Positions 59,903 through 64,000 of a DNA stretch of 64,000 bases are shown piece by piece. Source of the stretch: Planctomycetota bacterium. Its GTDB lineage: Bacteria; Planctomycetota; Phycisphaerae; FEN-1346. Position 1 is the first letter of the stretch, and each line of letters begins with the position of its first letter. The position numbers and the translations under genes are program-made. The DNA lies in contig JAUVZF010000007.1 of assembly GCA_030602705.1 (NCBI GenBank), positions 1 through 64,000 of the forward strand, in the 5' to 3' direction. Under the pieces are notes generated by a model that saw only the letters and a list, made by a program, of their open reading frames with translations, was not told where the DNA came from and made no database searches.

Positions 59903-61357
59903 ATGAAGACAACGCTGTTCGTTCTTATTGCGATCTTCGGCTTCGCCTTGCCGGCCAATGCACTGGATCTGCAGGCGATCACCTCGAAGCCCGCCGCTCA
60001 CAACCCGCAGTTCGACAACAAGGAGGCCTGGCCGAACCTGGTCGGCGACGAGTATTTCCTGAAGCAGAAGTGGGAGAAGAAGCGACTTTTGATCTGGAAC
60101 ATTCACGGCTCAGCCGAAAAGGTCGGAGGCAGACGCGGCGGACTGGATGGCCGCAATCCGGCAAACTGGATCAACGCTGCGACGGGGCAGCCCGCCAAAT
60201 CGATTCCCGATATGGATACGGACATTATCCTGCCGGACTCCGACACGCCATACACGGTTAATTTCTACGGTCCGAAAGTTTCCTATTGGCGGCACGTTAC
60301 CATTGGCCGCAATGCCAAGATCCTCACGGGTGGTCACCGCGATAATAGTATTCAGATTTTCGGGAATGTCTGGGTTCGCGCTACAGGCGAAATCTCCACT
60401 TACGGATCGATGCATTTCATTGGCGACCGTGACACGTTCCTTCGACAGGACTGGCCGGAAGACGGCATGCTGAAAAAAATGCACGACGAGAGACTTGTTG
60501 CGCCCTACGATCCGAAGGCGAAGAACCCCTGGACGGAAGACGGCAGAGGTGGGCGCTCCATCACAGTGTATATGACACACGCGAAGGCGCCGGAAAAGTC
60601 AACCGAGGTGATCGGATACGTGCGCGCAGCAGACGAAGTCGGAATCAAATCGGGTACATTTATTGTTGGTCGTGACAGTCGATTCGTCAGCATGGGGCCG
60701 GCAGCGGTGTCGGTCAATAAGGGTGCGAAGGTTGTCCTGATGGACGGTTCGCAGTGTTCACACGGACAGAATCAGTTTGTTAACAGAGATTGGGGCGTTG
60801 CTGACGGCGCTCAGGTTACCGGTGGAACGCCGGACAGACCGCTGCGGCGTGACGCTTACTTTGGCGTCGGATACCGCAACTGGATGAACCTGCCTGTTCC
60901 AGAGTTGGAGAATAGCAAAAAAAATCCGGAGCAGCAAACGGGAGTGAAGCTTTACTATGGTTACAGCGGATACAACGCTCAGATTAGAGGTGATCTGATT
61001 GGTTACCCCGCGCCGGGAAGCGATGCACGTCTGGTGGTCTGTTGGCAGCGAATCTCCGCCGGCGGCGCTGGAAGTTGGGGGCGGGGGGACGAAGCATTCA
61101 AGAAGGTGTTCCCCAAGATCGTGCCGAAAATCGGGGTTTGGATCGGTGGCGCTTCGAGGCTTGCGAATGTCCGCTTTGACGATCTACATCGTGGCGGAAT
61201 CGTTGTGCCCAGTGCGGATGTCTTCAACTTCAAGAGATGGAGGAACGTCACCTTGGGCGAAGGTTGCCTCAGCAAGGACCCGAGGGAACTTATCCGCGAG
61301 ATCAACCCCAAAAAAGGGCAACGACAGACACCGGATAAGAAGTACACGACGATGTAA
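59903..61357 (+). CDS. Secreted protein of unknown function, paralogue 1
   Basis: 484 aa with a signal peptide (M-K-T-T-L-F-V-L-I-A-I-F-G-F-A-L-P-A-N-A). The rest is beta-rich: N-W-I-N-A-A-T-G-Q-P, I-P-D-M-D-T-D-I-I-L-P-D-S-D, W-R-H-V-T-I-G-R-N-A, F-G-N-V-W-V-R-A-T-G, L-R-Q-D-W-P-E-D-G-M-L-K-K-M-H, G-T-F-I-V-G-R-D-S-R-F and G-G-T-P-D-R-P-L-R-R-D. Repeated V-x-(I/V)-G-x-x-A/G patterns suggest a right-handed beta-helix, perhaps related to G8-type carbohydrate-binding regions, but I recognise no family with certainty. The gene has a full paralogue 300 bp downstream. GC is lower than in the core window, pointing to transfer. Confidence 0.75.
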   Translation: MKTTLFVLIAIFGFALPANALDLQAITSKPAAHNPQFDNKEAWPNLVGDEYFLKQKWEKKRLLIWNIHGSAEKVGGRRGGLDGRNPANWINAATGQPAKSIPDMDTDIILPDSDTPYTVNFYGPKVSYWRHVTIGRNAKILTGGHRDNSIQIFGNVWVRATGEISTYGSMHFIGDRDTFLRQDWPEDGMLKKMHDERLVAPYDPKAKNPWTEDGRGGRSITVYMTHAKAPEKSTEVIGYVRAADEVGIKSGTFIVGRDSRFVSMGPAAVSVNKGAKVVLMDGSQCSHGQNQFVNRDWGVADGAQVTGGTPDRPLRRDAYFGVGYRNWMNLPVPELENSKKNPEQQTGVKLYYGYSGYNAQIRGDLIGYPAPGSDARLVVCWQRISAGGAGSWGRGDEAFKKVFPKIVPKIGVWIGGASRLANVRFDDLHRGGIVVPSADVFNFKRWRNVTLGEGCLSKDPRELIREINPKKGQRQTPDKKYTTM

Positions 61358-61456
61358 GCGGGACACTCGACACGTTTTTTCAGCACAGCGGCAAAAAGAA
61401 AGAAACAAAGACATAGAGTGATTTACGCCGTAACCGCCGCAAGCGGGCGCAGGAGA

Positions 61457-61489
61457 CTTCCGGCCGGGAAGCGGTTTCCCGGCCGGAAG
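61457..61489. repeat. Perfect 14-bp hairpin between the paralogues
   Basis: CTTCCGGCCGGGAA (61457-61470), 5-nt loop, TTCCCGGCCGGAAG (61476-61489). No T-run follows, so it is not a standard terminator. It may stabilise the transcript end or be a protein-binding site. Confidence 0.6.
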
Positions 61490-61522
61490 CAAACCACGTG
61501 CCAACAGAAAAGAGAGGCCATC

Positions 61523-61639
61523 ATGAACAGACCCCCACTCACCCCGGCCAGAGCAGCGCGGTTTCTGGAGTCCCGGGCACCGAGGCGAAAAAGCGTTTTC
61601 CTAGCACTTAGCACTAATCGTTCACACGCTGACCATTAA
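61523..61639 (+). CDS. Possible 38-codon peptide
   Basis: ATG 61523 with AGAGAGG upstream, ending 16 bp before the next gene. Arg/Ser-rich (R-A-A-R-F-L-E-S-R-A-P-R-R-K-S). Too short to judge; it may be an upstream reading frame without product. Confidence 0.2.
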   Translation: MNRPPLTPARAARFLESRAPRRKSVFLALSTNRSHADH

Positions 61640-61655
61640 CCACTGGAGAAGAAAA

Positions 61656-63065
61656 ATGAAGACAACATTGTTAGTTCTTGTAACGGTTTTCGGCATTGCC
61701 CTGCCCGCCAGCGCGCTGGACATCAAGGCGATTACCGCCAAGCCCACCGCCGACAACCCGCAGTACGACAACAAGGAGGCCTGGCCGATGCTCGTCGGCG
61801 ACGAGTACTTCCTGAAGGGAAAGTGGCCGAAGGCACGCCTACTGATCTGGGCGCATCCGGGCGAAAACCCCAGCCGTTCTAATCCGTTCGATCCGATGGA
61901 GCCGTCTAACTGGATTAACGCTGCGACCGGCAAACCGGCCCGCACGATTCCAGACATGGATACAGACGTTATTCTCCCGGAATCCGACAAAAAGTACAGA
62001 GTGTTCGTACGTGGGAATAAGATAGATCTCGCGTGCCGACACCTGACCGTCGGGCGCGGTGCCGAGTACCAACCTGCGGGCGGAAGGGCGATGTCCGTTT
62101 TTGGTAATATCTAGGTTCGTCCCAATGCAACTTTGCATATTTACAGAACGCTCCACATGGTCGGTAATAGCCACACCTTCATTCGACGCGACTGGCCCGA
62201 AGATGGCGTGCTGAAGAAGATGCACGACACGGGCGCTGCTGCACCGGCCGGCCCGGATGTTCATCCGCACAGGGACAATCCGTGGCGACATGGAGGAAAG
62301 TTTGGAGGACTCTGCCATTTCTCTACCCATGACAAGCCTGAGGGTTCTACCGAGATCATCGGCTTCGTCAGATTCAACGACGAATTCAACATAAGGTACG
62401 GCATGTTTATCGTCGGTCGCGACAGTCGTTTCCTTAGCGGATTTGCAGCAACGAAAGATATTCGTAAAGGTGCGAAGTTCGCGCTGATGAATGGCGCCAT
62501 GACTGGACATGTTATCAATTGCTTCGGACCGCATACCGTGGTTCATGAGGGTGGTTCGCTTACAGGCGGTCTGCCGGACCGACCGCTAAAGCGAGATGCT
62601 CGGGTAGGCCTCGGATACTCGAACTGGATGCGTGTCCCCTTCACTGGATATCGGAACACGCACTTCGGATGGAACGGACTCAGTGGCGTCCTGTCAGGAG
62701 AGGTAGTTGGCTACATCGCCCCGGACAGTGACGCACAGTTGATTATCGGCTGGCAGCGAAATGGTATATTAGGAGGACCACTGAAAGACGGCTTCGACGA
62801 GAAATACGCGGAACTTATACCCAAGATTACTGTTGGGGTAAACGAAGGCACCCAGATTGAAAATGTCCGATTCGAGGATCTCCATCGCGGTGGACTTATC
62901 CTGCCCGACCGAGAAGCTTTCAAAAAGTGGAAGAACGTCACGTTCGGCGACGGTTGCCTCAGCAAGAACCCGGGCGAACTTCTCCGCGAGTTTAAAGGCA
63001 CTGTCGGCCGTGGTCGACCGAGCCTGAAAGAACTGCCCGTGGTAGAGAAGTACATCACGATGTAG
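61656..63065 (+). pseudogene. Paralogue 2 of the secreted protein, interrupted by one in-frame TAG
   Basis: Signal peptide (M-K-T-T-L-L-V-L-V-T-V-F-G-I-A-L-P-A-S-A) and the same blocks as the gene at 59903 throughout: I-P-D-M-D-T-D-V-I-L-P-E-S-D, R-R-D-W-P-E-D-G-V-L-K-K-M-H, F-I-V-G-R-D-S-R-F, G-G-L-P-D-R-P-L-K-R-D, V-R-F-E-D-L-H-R-G-G. The frame is broken only by TAG at 62112-62114, exactly where paralogue 1 has the Trp codon TGG in F-G-N-V-W-V-R. Without that single G-to-A change the product would be 469 aa. GGAG precedes the ATG. It is either a very recent pseudogene or read through. The two halves (61656-62114 and 62133-63065) are otherwise intact. Confidence 0.8.
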
Positions 63066-63275
63066 GCAGCGGGAAGCGTGGGGCGACCGTTATGGTTGAA
63101 TGCCAACCAAACATACATTTACCATAACGATTATGAATCAATTATTTTACACGAATGAATAACAACATGGCGATTGTGCGATAACAGTCGCCCTTCGCTT
63201 CCCGCTCAAGGGATGTTGCAGGGGCGCGTTTCCGATTAGTTTTGAAAAACAATGTAACCAAGAGCGGCAACAACA

Positions 63276-64000
63276 ATGAATGTTAAAACACTTCTAGCAA
63301 CTGCACTGGCCATGCTACTGATTGCGCCGGCAGTTCGTGCGCTGGTCAATCCGGCGCTCCAACCGATTCACTTGTACCAGCGCTACAAGGTGGTGCTCGC
63401 GGGCAGGGTTGTCACGGCCGACCTGACCAGTGACGACACGGAGGTCGAGTCCGGCCGGATCAGGCTCAAGGTGAGCACAGTCTGTAAAGGCGAATTCGCC
63501 GGCAGGGAGATCGTCATCGACGTTCCGGCGAAGGATGATCGGAACGAACCAGAGCACGAGGCCAGTGAGGAATGGAACATCTGGGACGTCGCGTACAAAG
63601 ATCGCACGTTCATCGCCTTCGTCGGGAAAACACGCCGGCGAGGCGAACATGAGATCCTGCTCTATTGCGGCGATAGGCAATGGCATCACGCCCGGATTGC
63701 CGATCCAACCAAACCATCGGCATGGACCTACGAATCCGCCAGTGCAGACATCATGGTGGGCACGTTTAACGGCGACTCCGCGCGACTCGCAGAAATGTTG
63801 GTCGACACCAGGAACGGGACCGCCTTCTTCCCAGCCGATGTCAACGTCCGCCTCAACCGGGACGTCACCATCGGCACATTGCACGGCGGCGTCCGCGGGG
63901 TGGCCCTGTTTGACATCGATGGCGACGGCGATCTTGACATCCTCGCCTGTTCGGAGAGCGGGATCCGCGTGTATCTGCAGGGCGATTCCCTCGCGTTTAC
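63276..64000 (+). CDS. Secreted FG-GAP/VCBS-repeat protein (3' end outside window)
   Basis: Open from ATG 63276 to the window end (241+ codons). Signal peptide (M-N-V-K-T-L-L-A-T-A-L-A-M-L-L-I-A-P-A-V-R-A). A beta-rich N-terminal part of ~180 residues (Y-Q-R-Y-K-V-V-L-A-G-R-V-V, V-C-K-G-E-F-A-G-R-E-I-V-I-D) precedes an FG-GAP-type calcium-binding repeat, V-A-L-F-D-I-D-G-D-G-D-L-D-I-L-A, starting near base 63900. More repeats probably follow beyond the edge. Such proteins are exported and thought to bind calcium and carbohydrates or proteins. It is in the same direction as the paralogue pair and may share their expression. Confidence 0.78.
   Translation, partial: MNVKTLLATALAMLLIAPAVRALVNPALQPIHLYQRYKVVLAGRVVTADLTSDDTEVESGRIRLKVSTVCKGEFAGREIVIDVPAKDDRNEPEHEASEEWNIWDVAYKDRTFIAFVGKTRRRGEHEILLYCGDRQWHHARIADPTKPSAWTYESASADIMVGTFNGDSARLAEMLVDTRNGTAFFPADVNVRLNRDVTIGTLHGGVRGVALFDIDGDGDLDILACSESGIRVYLQGDSLAF

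Overview
This is a 64-kb window of a high-GC bacterial chromosome, most likely a planctomycete (Phycisphaerae or a related uncultured lineage). I base this on a cell-wall cluster that has lost its ftsA/ftsZ end, a prepilin of the planctomycete type (F-T-L-V-E-L start, C-terminal H-X9-DG-like motif), PQQ-like beta-propeller, ThuA and FG-GAP proteins, RHS remnants, and abundant palindromic intergenic repeats. MurE carries the DNPR motif for meso-diaminopimelate and there is an LpxL-like acyltransferase, so a Gram-negative envelope with peptidoglycan is expected. Taxonomy is inference from gene content only.

Layout. Bases 1-2508: a PAP2 phosphatase (cut by the window edge) and an RDD membrane protein. 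2.7-20.1 kb: a division and cell wall (dcw) cluster, mraZ - small ORF - rsmH - LysM protein - ftsL-like - ftsI - murE - murF - mraY - ftsW - murG - murC - murB - ddl - ftsQ-like - membrane protein. murD is missing from its usual place between mraY and ftsW, where a mosaic palindromic repeat sits. ftsA and ftsZ do not follow ftsQ. A terminator-like hairpin follows mraZ, and a 130-nt multi-stem structure ends just before the mraY ribosome binding site. 20.1-27.1 kb: lipid A-type acyltransferase, queA, UDP-sugar pyrophosphorylase, a prepilin with its own promoter and terminator, and a PQQ-repeat protein.

27.1-34.2 kb is an accessory block of lower GC on the minus strand: a URO-D family protein, a GH32-like protein with altered catalytic motifs, a Tat-targeted ThDP enzyme and a ThuA-like protein. 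It is flanked by RHS fragments and a tyrosine-recombinase fragment. 34.2-36.7 kb is an islet between direct repeats: an XRE regulator fused to a glycine-rich membrane segment, two tiny proteins and a 175-aa protein, behind a near-consensus promoter with operator-like repeats. 37-38.3 kb holds tRNA-Arg(TCT) and about 1.2 kb of repeats.

38.3-56.9 kb is mostly housekeeping on the minus strand: a TPR protein, groEL and groES (separated by an inverted-repeat element), a single-domain response regulator, a DUF4954 protein, nagB, a bioD-bioA-SAM hydrolase operon, a methyltransferase, a GNAT enzyme, class I fructose-bisphosphate aldolase, a lipoprotein and a secreted esterase. 57.1-59.2 kb is a graveyard of mobile DNA: a broken tRNA-Arg, an IS3 orfA, a GH127/DUF1680 fragment, an integrase C-terminus and the 3' half of a tRNA-Val with its terminator. 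59.7-64 kb is a lower-GC block with two paralogous secreted proteins of unknown function, the second broken by one TGG-to-TAG change, and the start of an FG-GAP protein.

The most original items are the HTH/glycine-zipper islet (34.8-36.5 kb), the structured element before mraY, the reduced dcw cluster, and the tRNA-targeting recombinase remnants with shared 3' flanks.
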